Below, piece by piece: positions 52,775 to 60,792 of a stretch of DNA of 64,000 nt (position 1 is its first letter; each line of letters opens with the position of its first letter). The notes under the pieces are model-generated. The model was not told the DNA's origin, did no database searches, and worked only from the letters and a program-made list of their open reading frames with translations. Origin of the DNA: Tautonia sociabilis (GTDB taxonomy: Bacteria; Planctomycetota; Planctomycetia; Isosphaerales; Isosphaeraceae); the NCBI RefSeq assembly GCF_003977685.1, contig NZ_RYZH01000018.1, forward strand, positions 52,967 to 116,966, given 5' to 3'. A program made the position numbers and the translations under genes.

Positions 52775-55033
52775 ATGATGGACGCCTGGCAAGGCTGGTT
52801 GTACGTCGCCGCCGTCGTGATCCCGCTCGCGGCCTTCGTCGTCCAGATCCTGGGGCTGCGTCTGTTTCGGAAGCAAACGGCCCTGATCGCCACGGGGGCG
52901 ATCGCCTCGTCGCTGATCCTCTCGGCGATCGGGTTCGGATCGTACTTCATCGCCTCGGGGGGGATGCCCTCCCCGCACGCCGAGGGGCACGAGGGCGAGT
53001 CTCCGGAAGCCTCCCCGGCGGCCGCCGGAGCGTTCTCCGAGGGACGCGCCGCCCCGCTGGCCTGGAGCGGGAACTGGACCTGGGTATCGCTGGGAAGGGG
53101 GCTCCTCCCCGACCGCCAGCCGCTGGCCATCCCGATCGGCATCCGCATCGATGCGCTCGCGGTGCTGATGTTCCTGATGGTGACGTTCATCGCCACCCTG
53201 ATCCATGTCTATTCGATGGAGTACATGGAGGGCGACCCCCGATACCCCAGGTTCTTCGCCTATCTCTCCCTCTTCTGCTTCTCGATGCTCGGGCTGGTGG
53301 CTTCGAGCAGCGTGTTTCTCGTCTTCGTGTTCTGGGAGCTGGTCGGCATCTGCTCGTACTTGCTGATCGGTTTCTGGTACGAGGATCGCTCGAATTCCGA
53401 CGCGGCGAACAAGGCCTTCATCGTGAACCGGATTGGCGATGTGGGGATGCTCGTCGGCCTGGGGCTGCTCTGGACGCAGCTCGGCACCTTCGACATCGCC
53501 GAGATCAACGCCGGGCTGTCGGCGGTGGAAGCTCGCCAGGGGGATGCGCTGGGCCGAATCACGTCGGAAGACCCGGGAGCCGTGTGGAACGTGATGATCG
53601 GCGGCACCGAGCGGTCGATCCCGCACTGGATCCTGGTGCTCGCCGGCCTGGGAATCTTCGCCGGCTGCGTGGGCAAGAGCGCACAGTTCCCGCTGCACGT
53701 CTGGCTCCCCGACGCGATGGCCGGACCCACTCCCGTGTCCGCCCTGATCCACGCGGCGACAATGGTGGCCGCCGGCGTCTACCTCGTCGGCCGGTTCTTC
53801 CCGCTGTTCTCGGCGGAGGTGCTGCTGGTCATCGCCTACACGGGAGGGATCACGCTGTTCCTGGCGGCGACGATCGCCCTGGTGCAGGTTGATTACAAGA
53901 AGGTGCTCGCGTATTCGACCGTCAGCCAGCTTGGCTTCATGATGCTCGCCCTCGGGGTCGGCGGCTGGGCGGCGGGGCTGTTCCATCTGCTGACGCACGC
54001 CTTCTTCAAGGCGCTGCTGTTCCTCGGCGCCGGCAGCGTCCACCACGCGGTGCACACCTACGACCTCCGGCCGCTGGGAGGCCTGCGCCGGAAGATGCCG
54101 GTGACGGCGGCCACCATGCTCATCGGCACGCTGGCGATCTCCGGCGTTCCGCTGTTCAGCGGCTTCTACTCGAAGGACGCGATCCTCGCCTCGGCGATTC
54201 ATTTCGTGTCCGAGCGTCCGGGACACGCCCTGCTGCTCGTCCTGCCCGCCTCGGGAGCGGCGATGACCGCGTTCTACATGTTCCGGATGTGGTTCCTCCT
54301 CTTCACCGGTAGTTCTCGGGGCTGGTCGGCCGCCGGCCTGGCTCCCGAGCACGGCCAGCGGGACGACCCGGCGGCCCTCGCGCACGAGAGCGGCCCGAGG
54401 ATCACCTGGCCGCTCCGGATCCTCGCCGTCCCGACCGTCATGATCGGCTGGCCGCTGACGATTCTTCCCCTGGCGGTCGCTGGCCTGCCGTTCCATCCGG
54501 TGCTGGAGGACTGGCTCTCCTCCGCGGCGCCGCTGCCGGCCCAGCCGCTCGGCTCGGCGCAGTCCTGGGCGGCGGCGACCTCGCTGCTGGTGCTCGTCGT
54601 TGGCGTGGGGCTCGCCTTCCTGGCGTACCACCCGAGCAAAACGATCCGTCGCATCGACCCGGCCCGGATGGCGGCTCACCTGGGAGGGCTCTACTCCCTG
54701 TTCGTGAACTCGTGGTACTTCGACGAGGTCTACCAGGCTCTCGTCGTCCGCCCCTGCCTGGCGATCGGGAGGCGGGCGGCCTGGGTGGACCGGGTCGTGA
54801 TCGACGGGATCATCGACGGCCTGGCGGCGATCACGGTGGCCCTCAGTCGGTTGGACCGGGCGATCGACGCCTCGGTGGTGGACCGGCTCGTCTCCCTGGT
54901 GGCCGGGATGATCTACGTCCTCGGGGGTGTCGGCCGTCGCCTCCAGACGGGTCGGCTGCGCAGCTACCTGATGGTCCTGTCGATCGCCTTCGTCCTCCTG
55001 TCGGTCGGCGTCCTCGTCTGGGTTGTCCGCTAG
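52775..55033 (+). CDS. nuoL: NADH-quinone oxidoreductase subunit L
   Basis: This 752-residue antiporter-like Complex I subunit has about 16 membrane segments. Core motifs include FVFWELVGICSYLLIGFWYE (TM5 Glu), WLPDAMAGPTPVSALIHAAT with the discontinuous helix, and ALVQVDYKKVLAYSTVSQLG with the buried Lys pair. C-terminally, SLFVNSWYFDEVYQ marks the lateral-helix/TM16 arm. It pumps protons in the NDH-1 arm. The start is ATG 52775 or the adjacent ATG 52778. nuoM follows after 42 bases. No other nuo gene is in the window. Confidence 0.93.
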   Translation: MMDAWQGWLYVAAVVIPLAAFVVQILGLRLFRKQTALIATGAIASSLILSAIGFGSYFIASGGMPSPHAEGHEGESPEASPAAAGAFSEGRAAPLAWSGNWTWVSLGRGLLPDRQPLAIPIGIRIDALAVLMFLMVTFIATLIHVYSMEYMEGDPRYPRFFAYLSLFCFSMLGLVASSSVFLVFVFWELVGICSYLLIGFWYEDRSNSDAANKAFIVNRIGDVGMLVGLGLLWTQLGTFDIAEINAGLSAVEARQGDALGRITSEDPGAVWNVMIGGTERSIPHWILVLAGLGIFAGCVGKSAQFPLHVWLPDAMAGPTPVSALIHAATMVAAGVYLVGRFFPLFSAEVLLVIAYTGGITLFLAATIALVQVDYKKVLAYSTVSQLGFMMLALGVGGWAAGLFHLLTHAFFKALLFLGAGSVHHAVHTYDLRPLGGLRRKMPVTAATMLIGTLAISGVPLFSGFYSKDAILASAIHFVSERPGHALLLVLPASGAAMTAFYMFRMWFLLFTGSSRGWSAAGLAPEHGQRDDPAALAHESGPRITWPLRILAVPTVMIGWPLTILPLAVAGLPFHPVLEDWLSSAAPLPAQPLGSAQSWAAATSLLVLVVGVGLAFLAYHPSKTIRRIDPARMAAHLGGLYSLFVNSWYFDEVYQALVVRPCLAIGRRAAWVDRVVIDGIIDGLAAITVALSRLDRAIDASVVDRLVSLVAGMIYVLGGVGRRLQTGRLRSYLMVLSIAFVLLSVGVLVWVVR

Positions 55034-55075
55034 GCGGGCGCCCCCTCGGATCGGCTTGCATCGTCCCGGGATCGG

Positions 55076-56752
55076 ATGATCATGAGCGACAACCTGCTCC
55101 TCAGCCTGCTCTGGGCCCTCCCGCTGGCCGGCAGCGTGCTCGTGCTCCTCGTCCCGGGGCGGAGTGACCTGGCCGTGAAGGGGACAGCGTTGGGGGTTTC
55201 GGCCCTGACGTTCGCCCTCAGCCTGGTCGCCTTCTCTTCCTACCTCTCCGGCGGCCTGGCCGAGACTCCGCTCGCCGATCGGGCCGCCTTGAACACGCTG
55301 ACCGTTGCCGAGGGGACCGGGGCCGTCAGCCTGGTCGACGAGCCAGGAGACCTCGTCTTCCGGGGGCCTTGGATCCCGTACTTCCGCATCCAGTACTTCC
55401 TCGGCCTCGACGGCATCAGCCTCTCCCTGGTGCTGCTGACGGGGCTCATCAGCCTGCTGGCGTGCCTGGCGTCGTGGGGGATCGATCGCTCGGTGAAGGG
55501 TTACTTCTCGCTCTTCCTCCTGCTGCTGGCGAGCATGATGGGCGTCTTCCTGGCGCTCGACCTGTTCCTGTTTTTCGTCTTCTTTGAGTTCATGCTCCTG
55601 CCCATGTACTTCTTGATCGGAGTCTGGGGAGGAGCGCGGAAGGAATACGCGGCGATCAAGTTCCTGCTCTACACCCTCTTCGGCTCGGTCTTCATCCTGG
55701 TGGCGATCCTGGTCCTGTACTTTTACGCCCCGGACGGGGCCGAGCCGCTGCACACGTTCGACGCCCTGCGGCTGATGGCCAGGACCGAACACTTCACCGG
55801 GACGATCTTCGGGTTCGGGGTGCAGTCGGTGGTCTTCGCCCTGCTGCTGATCGGCTTCCTGATCAAGCTGCCGGCGGTGCCGTTCCACACCTGGCTGCCA
55901 GACGCCCATGTCGAGGCGCCGACGCCGATCAGCATGATCCTGGCCGGCATCCTGCTGAAGGTCGGCGGCTACGGGTTGATCCGATTGGCCTGGCCGCTGG
56001 CGCCGGTGGGCGCCTTCGAGCTGTCGTGGGTCGTGGCGGTCCTGGGAGTGGTGGGCATCCTGTACGGAGCGCTGGCGGCGATGGCCCAGACCGACTTCAA
56101 GCGGCTGGTCGCCTACAGCTCGGTCAGCCACATGGGATACGTGACGCTCGGGCTGGCGGCGATGAACCTGATTGACCCCCGGTACTACTCCTATGGGGTG
56201 AACGGGGCGATGTACATGATGATCGCCCACGGGATCACCTCGGCCGGGATGTTCTTCCTCGTGGGGGTGGTGTACGACCGCCTGCACACCCGGGACCTCG
56301 GCCAGCTCGGCGGCCTGATGAACGCGATGCCGGTCTTCGGCGGCGTGACGATGCTGATTTTCTTCGGGTCGATGGGCCTGCCGGGGCTCTGCGGGTTCGT
56401 GGCCGAGGTGTTCGTGGTTCTCTCGGCGTTCAACTACAGCTATGGGCTGGCGATCCTGGCCGCGGCGGCGGTCGTGCTGACGGCGGGATACATCCTGTGG
56501 GCGCTCCAGCGGGTCCTGCTGGGGAGGAACGACTCCCATCGGGGGTTGCCCGACATGAGCATGCGAGAAGTCGCCGTGGCGGCGCCGCTGGTGGTGCTCA
56601 CTGTCTGGCTGGGCCTGTTCCCGCAGTCGGTGCTCGGCTGGGTCGGGCCGTCGGTGGATCGGGTCGTGGCGGCGGTGGCCTCGGCCAACGGAGCGATGCC
56701 GGAGGCGGAGGAGGTCGCCCTCAGCGACGCGGCCGGGGGCTCGTCGCGCTGA
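55076..56752 (+). CDS. nuoM: NADH-quinone oxidoreductase subunit M
   Basis: This 558-residue antiporter-like Complex I subunit has about 14 membrane segments. Diagnostic motifs include FFVFFEFMLLPMYFLIGVWG (TM5 Glu), LPAVPFHTWLPDAHVEAPTP and MAQTDFKRLVAYSSVSHMGY (TM Lys/His network). It forms the second proton channel in the membrane arm, next to NuoL. The start is ATG 55076, or ATG 55082 six bases later. It ends four bases before the convergent glmS stop. nuoN, which usually follows nuoM, is missing here. Confidence 0.93.
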   Translation: MIMSDNLLLSLLWALPLAGSVLVLLVPGRSDLAVKGTALGVSALTFALSLVAFSSYLSGGLAETPLADRAALNTLTVAEGTGAVSLVDEPGDLVFRGPWIPYFRIQYFLGLDGISLSLVLLTGLISLLACLASWGIDRSVKGYFSLFLLLLASMMGVFLALDLFLFFVFFEFMLLPMYFLIGVWGGARKEYAAIKFLLYTLFGSVFILVAILVLYFYAPDGAEPLHTFDALRLMARTEHFTGTIFGFGVQSVVFALLLIGFLIKLPAVPFHTWLPDAHVEAPTPISMILAGILLKVGGYGLIRLAWPLAPVGAFELSWVVAVLGVVGILYGALAAMAQTDFKRLVAYSSVSHMGYVTLGLAAMNLIDPRYYSYGVNGAMYMMIAHGITSAGMFFLVGVVYDRLHTRDLGQLGGLMNAMPVFGGVTMLIFFGSMGLPGLCGFVAEVFVVLSAFNYSYGLAILAAAAVVLTAGYILWALQRVLLGRNDSHRGLPDMSMREVAVAAPLVVLTVWLGLFPQSVLGWVGPSVDRVVAAVASANGAMPEAEEVALSDAAGGSSR

Positions 56753-56755
56753 GGG

Positions 56756-58588
56756 TCATTCGACGGTGACGCTCTTGGCCAGGTTGCGGGGCTTGTCGAT
56801 GTCGCAGCCCCGCAGCCGGGCGACGTGGTAGGCGAGCAACTGAAGCGGCACGACGGCCAGCAGCGGTTGGATGACCTCGGGAGCGTCGGGAATCGTCAGG
56901 ACGTGGTCGGCCAGGCGAGCGAGCTCGTCGTCCCCCTCGGTGCCGACGGCGACGATCGGCCCCCGTCGGGCGCGGACCTCCTCGATGTTGCCGAGGGTCT
57001 TCGCGTGCAGGCTCCCTCGGGGGGCGACGAAGACGCTGGGGGTTTCGGGATCGATCAGCGCGATTGGCCCGTGCTTCATCTCGGCGGTCGGGTAGCCCTC
57101 AGCGTGGAGGTAGCTGATCTCCTTGAGCTTCAGCGCCCCCTCCAGGGCTACGGGGTAGTGCAGGTCCCGACCGAGGAACAGCGCGCTGCGGGCCTCGGCC
57201 ATTCGCTCGGCGGCGGCGATCACCTCAGGCTCGCGATCGAGGACCCGGGAGAGCAGCTCGGGAACGGACTCGATCGCTCGGAGCACGTCCAGGCCGGCGG
57301 GGAAGGAGAGCTGCCGGAGTCGGCCGAGGTGCAGGGCGAGCAGGGTCAGCACCGTGACCTGGGCGGAGAAGGCCTTGGTGCTCGCCACCCCGACCTCGGG
57401 ACCGGCGTGCAGGTAGATGCCGCCGTCGGCCTCGCGGGCGATCGTGCTGCCGACGACGTTGCAGATCGCCAGCGTGGGGAAGCCTCGGCGGCGAGCTTCC
57501 CGGAGGGCGCCGAGGGTGTCGGCCGTCTCGCCGGACTGGCTCAGGACGAAGACGAGTGTGCGGTCATCCAGGGGAGCGTTCCGATATCGGAACTCGCTTG
57601 CGTATTCAACCTCGACTGGCAGGTTCGCGAGCCGTTCGATCAGGTACTCGCCGACCAGGGCGGCGTGCCAGCTTGTCCCGCAGGCGGCGAAGACGATGCG
57701 TCGGATGCGCCGGAGCCGGGAGGGCGGGAGGTTCAGGCCGCCGAACTGGGCGGTGGCCTCGGCGGGGCGGAGGCGTCCTCGGCAGGCGTCTCGGACGGTA
57801 TCGGGCTGCTCGTGGATCTCCTTCCGCATGTAATGGGCGAAGCGGCCGAGTTCGATGGCGTCGGGCCGCCAGTCGATGCGGTCGATCCGGGGGGTGATCG
57901 GCCCTCGATCCCGGTGCCGGATCTCGAAGCCGGAGGGAAAGAGGCGGACAATCTCGCCATCCTGGAGGTAGGAGACTCGGCTGGTGTGGGCGGCGATGGC
58001 GGCGGGGTCGCTGGCGAGGAAGTGCTCCTCGTCGCCGATGCCCACGACCATCGGGCTTCCCAGCCGGGCGCCGACGACCTGCTCGGGGGCCTCCCGGCAG
58101 ACCGCCGCCAGGCCATAGGTTCCTTCCAGCCGGGGCAAGACGCGGAGGATCGCCTCCAGCAAGTCGCCGGCCGAGGGCAGCTCGGCGGCGATCAGGTGGG
58201 CGATCACCTCGGTGTCGGTCTGGCTGGAGAAGCGGATGCCTTGGGATTCCAGCTCTCGGCGGAGCGCGGCGTGGTTCTCGATCACGCCGTTGTGGACGAC
58301 CGCGACGGCGCCGTCGCCGCCGAGGTGGGGGTGGGCGTTCGCGTCGTCGGCGGGGCCGTGGGTGGCCCATCGGGTGTGGCTGATGCCGCATCGCCCGGGG
58401 GCGGGGTCGTCGGCCAGGAGGGATTCGAGCTCCCGGACGCGGCCCGCCCGCTTGCGGAGGACGAGGCGACCGTCGTTCAGGGTCGCGATGCCAGCGCTGT
58501 CGTAACCTCGGTATTCCAGCCGGCGGAGCCCGGCAAGCAGCAGCGGCCCCGCGTCCCTCGGGCCGACATAGCCGATGATTCCGCACAT
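56756..58588 (-). CDS. glmS: Glutamine-fructose-6-phosphate aminotransferase (isomerizing)
   Basis: This 610-residue enzyme makes glucosamine-6-phosphate from fructose-6-phosphate and glutamine, the first step to UDP-GlcNAc. The Ntn glutaminase starts MCGIIGYVGP with Cys2 as nucleophile, followed by LEYRGYDSAG. Two SIS domains carry VFAACGTSWHAALVGEY and VLSQSGETADTLGAL, then a second set with YPVALEGALKLKE. The C-terminus DKPRNLAKSVTVE matches the family. GAGG lies six bases before ATG 58588. I see no glmS ribozyme upstream. Confidence 0.97.
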   Translation of the reverse strand: MCGIIGYVGPRDAGPLLLAGLRRLEYRGYDSAGIATLNDGRLVLRKRAGRVRELESLLADDPAPGRCGISHTRWATHGPADDANAHPHLGGDGAVAVVHNGVIENHAALRRELESQGIRFSSQTDTEVIAHLIAAELPSAGDLLEAILRVLPRLEGTYGLAAVCREAPEQVVGARLGSPMVVGIGDEEHFLASDPAAIAAHTSRVSYLQDGEIVRLFPSGFEIRHRDRGPITPRIDRIDWRPDAIELGRFAHYMRKEIHEQPDTVRDACRGRLRPAEATAQFGGLNLPPSRLRRIRRIVFAACGTSWHAALVGEYLIERLANLPVEVEYASEFRYRNAPLDDRTLVFVLSQSGETADTLGALREARRRGFPTLAICNVVGSTIAREADGGIYLHAGPEVGVASTKAFSAQVTVLTLLALHLGRLRQLSFPAGLDVLRAIESVPELLSRVLDREPEVIAAAERMAEARSALFLGRDLHYPVALEGALKLKEISYLHAEGYPTAEMKHGPIALIDPETPSVFVAPRGSLHAKTLGNIEEVRARRGPIVAVGTEGDDELARLADHVLTIPDAPEVIQPLLAVVPLQLLAYHVARLRGCDIDKPRNLAKSVTVE

Positions 58589-58610
58589 GGGCCGCCTCGC
58601 AGCACCTTGC

Positions 58611-58628
58611 CTCTCCTCTCCTCTCCTC
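58611..58628. repeat. Short pentanucleotide tandem repeat upstream of glmS
   Basis: CTCTC is repeated three times and followed by CTC. On the glmS strand this reads GAGGAGAGGAGAGGAGAG, a series of ribosome-binding-site-like motifs beginning 22 bases before the start codon. Confidence 0.7.
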
Positions 58629-58657
58629 GGATCGCTCCGGCCGGCGTCGGGGCCCGG

Positions 58658-59437
58658 TCAGGTTTCCAGGGAGAAGGGAGTGAAATCGGTGTCGTAATCG
58701 AAGTAATCCTCGTGCTCGGCCCGTTTGAGGAATCCGACGATGCGGTAGGTCATGGGGGTGGCGATCACCTCCCACCCCACCTTCAGACAGTAGTTGGCGA
58801 CCATCACCCCGAGCACGTCCTCCAGCGCCCAGCCGGGGCGGCCGAGGAAGGCGATTGGGTAGAAGAGGATCGAGTCGACCGCCTCTCCCGTCAGGGTGGA
58901 GCCGATGGTGCGGGTCCAGAGAAAGCGGCCGTCGGTCCAGAGCTTCATCTTGGCGAGGGTGTACGAGTTGACGAACTCGCCGCCGAAGAAGCCGGCCATC
59001 GAGGCCAGGATGATCCGCCAGGTGCCGCCGAAGACCGTCTCCCAGATCTCCTGGTTCGGCCAACTGGAGGCCGCCGGGAGGGCAAGCACCACCTGGCTGA
59101 CAACCGCCGCGAAGCCGATCGCTCCGAAGCCGGCCCAGACGACCTTGCGCGACCGCTTGTAGCCGTAGACCTCGGTGAGGATGTCGTTGAACAAGTAGCT
59201 GATCGGGAAGAACAGCACCCCCGCCCCGAAGACGAACCCGAAGAGCTCAACCCGCTTGGGGGCCGAGATCAGGTTCGTGCAGAGCAGCACGGTCACGAAG
59301 CCGGCCATGATCAGGTCGTAATAGCGGTAGACCCGACCGTAGCCTCGAGGCATCGGGATCCGAGGCCGGCGGTGCTCGGCCTCGGGGATCGCCTCCGAAT
59401 CGGGACCGTCGAGAACCGGGTCGTGCGTCGGCTCCAT
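58658..59437 (-). CDS. Queuosine-precursor (YhhQ/VUT) family transporter
   Basis: This 259-residue membrane protein has six or seven hydrophobic helices. Diagnostic segments are TNLISAPKRVELFGFVFGAG, PISYLFNDILTEVYGYKRSR and FFGGEFVNSYTLAKMK. They fit the VUT/YhhQ family, which imports preQ0 or preQ1 for queuosine tRNA modification. A 40-residue cytoplasmic N-terminal extension with many Pro/Glu residues precedes the first helix. ATG 59437 follows GGAAG at six bases. glmS starts 69 bases after its stop, on the same strand. The exact substrate is inferred from family. Confidence 0.88.
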   Translation of the reverse strand: MEPTHDPVLDGPDSEAIPEAEHRRPRIPMPRGYGRVYRYYDLIMAGFVTVLLCTNLISAPKRVELFGFVFGAGVLFFPISYLFNDILTEVYGYKRSRKVVWAGFGAIGFAAVVSQVVLALPAASSWPNQEIWETVFGGTWRIILASMAGFFGGEFVNSYTLAKMKLWTDGRFLWTRTIGSTLTGEAVDSILFYPIAFLGRPGWALEDVLGVMVANYCLKVGWEVIATPMTYRIVGFLKRAEHEDYFDYDTDFTPFSLET

Positions 59438-59551
59438 AAGGGGCTTCCATTGATCGAGAGCGGGCCGGGCGGAGCCCGCCAGGGAAATCGGAGTCGATCG
59501 GGGAGGGCCGGACTTGGGAGCGGGCTAGGCGTGCCGAGGAGGGGCCTCGGA

Positions 59552-59797
59552 TCATCCGGGAGGGGGGGCTCCCCGGTCCGGGAGCCGGCGCCGGCCTCGG
59601 CGGGGGACGACGCTCAGGCTCAGGCCAACGGCGACCATCGCCAGGCCGAGCGCCAGGCCGGCGTAGAGCAGGGGCTCGACCTCCATGCCGAAGGTCTCCC
59701 GATTGCGAGCCGGCCCCCGGAGCACCAGAGCGATGCAGGAGAACTCCAGGATCGGGCCGATCAGGCGGAGGGCGAGGCCGATCCGGGGGGCGCTCAT
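59552..59797 (-). CDS. Small two-helix membrane protein
   Basis: This 81-residue protein begins 15 bases after the PspC stop, so it is probably co-translated with it. It has two hydrophobic helices (LALRLIGPILEFSCIALVLRG and LLYAGLALGLAMVAVGLSLSV) joined by a short hydrophilic loop, and a basic C-terminus RRGRRRLPDRG. A GAGGAG motif precedes ATG 59797 at ten bases. No known family is apparent; the location suggests a partner of the PspC protein. Confidence 0.6.
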   Translation of the reverse strand: MSAPRIGLALRLIGPILEFSCIALVLRGPARNRETFGMEVEPLLYAGLALGLAMVAVGLSLSVVPRRGRRRLPDRGAPPPG

Positions 59798-59811
59798 CGT
59801 CGGGCGGCTCC

Positions 59812-60171
59812 TCAGGAGCTCAGGCGGTTGGCAGTCTCCTCCGAGGGGATGATCAGCGCCAAGATCATATACAGGATGAACGCCGGGATGCCAGCCGTGA
59901 CGAAGGCGATCACGGCGAAAACGATCCGCACCCAGGTCGGATCGATCCCCAGCGCCCGGGCGAAGGCGGAGCAGACGCCCAGGATCATGCGGTCGTTGAT
60001 CGGCCTCCGCAGCGAACGATCGGCGATTCCCCCCTTGCCCAGCCCGACATCCCAGGGCTCGGCTCCTCCCCAGGACGGCTCGGGGCCGGCCCCAAGCCAG
60101 GAGAGGCAGTGCTTGCACTTGACCGCCTCGTCCTGGATCTCCTCGGCGCAGTACGGGCATCGCTTGGACAT
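59812..60171 (-). CDS. Zinc-ribbon plus PspC-domain membrane protein
   Basis: This 119-residue protein fuses an N-terminal zinc ribbon (RCPYCAEEIQDEAVKCKHCL, four cysteines in two CxxC pairs) to a C-terminal PspC domain. The PspC part contains ILGVCSAFARALGIDPTWVR and a membrane helix FILYMILALIIP. PspC proteins respond to inner-membrane stress. GGGGAG lies six bases before ATG 60171. Divergent from the PilZ gene. Confidence 0.9.
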   Translation of the reverse strand: MSKRCPYCAEEIQDEAVKCKHCLSWLGAGPEPSWGGAEPWDVGLGKGGIADRSLRRPINDRMILGVCSAFARALGIDPTWVRIVFAVIAFVTAGIPAFILYMILALIIPSEETANRLSS

Positions 60172-60390
60172 CGTCGTCTCCCCTCGACCGGCACTCGGAC
60201 GGCCGCCCTGGTCACGCCGACGAGACGGCCTCCGCCTGGATCTTCGCCCCGGGGGGAAGGGTCTTGTGAGCGAAAGCCGCCCGAGCGAGGCGTTCGCTCG
60301 CGAATCGGAGGCGCCTTATGGTCAGATCGGTCCGGGATCGACCCCGGATGACCCCCCGTTGGCCCCGATCGAATCGACGAGCGACTCGCC

Positions 60391-60747
60391 GTGATCCTGA
60401 CCGTCGAACGCCGTGCCTTCCCTCGCCAGCCGGCCCGGCCCAACCGCTCGATCCTGGAGTGGTGGGACGGCGAGGTCACCCGGTCCTCGCCGGGACGGCT
60501 GCTGAACATCAGCCCGGCCGGAGCGCTGGTCCGCTTGGAAGGGCCACCGACGATCAACCAGCAGGTCTGGATCCGGATGGAACAACCGGCTCGAACCCCC
60601 TGGATCCGCGGCCGGGTGGTCCATCAGGGAGAGGACCGGGTCGGACTCTGGTTCTTGGAGCCCTGCCCAAGCGATTTCCTCGAAGCGGCGCTGCAGGGAA
60701 TCGCCTTCGGGAATGTCCTCGGGAGCCTCGACGGTCGGGCCCTCTGA
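60391..60747 (+). CDS. PilZ-domain protein
   Basis: This 118-residue protein has a PilZ domain with RRAFPRQPARPNR at residues 7-19, carrying the arginine switch for c-di-GMP, and NISPAGALVRL matching the D/N-x-S-x-x-G motif. A beta-barrel follows with VWIRMEQP and GRVVHQG. It is therefore a probable c-di-GMP receptor. GTG 60391 is the start; the ribosome-binding site is weak. The downstream neighbour is convergent, 46 bases away. Confidence 0.85.
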   Translation: MILTVERRAFPRQPARPNRSILEWWDGEVTRSSPGRLLNISPAGALVRLEGPPTINQQVWIRMEQPARTPWIRGRVVHQGEDRVGLWFLEPCPSDFLEAALQGIAFGNVLGSLDGRAL

Positions 60748-60750
60748 TCA

Positions 60751-60785
60751 GGCCGGCCCCCCCGGCCAGGCAGGGAGGGCCGGCC
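60751..60785. terminator. Possible terminator hairpin between convergent genes
   Basis: A 9-bp GC stem (60751-60759 with 60777-60785) encloses a 17-base loop, between the PilZ gene and the second Gfo/Idh/MocA gene. It is weaker than the other convergent-pair hairpins. Confidence 0.35.
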
Positions 60786-60792
60786 GGGACGA

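Noticed and set aside
58589..58657. glmS ribozyme upstream of glmS
   Set aside because: The gap is only 69 bases and lacks the conserved ribozyme core. Only the pentanucleotide repeat is present.
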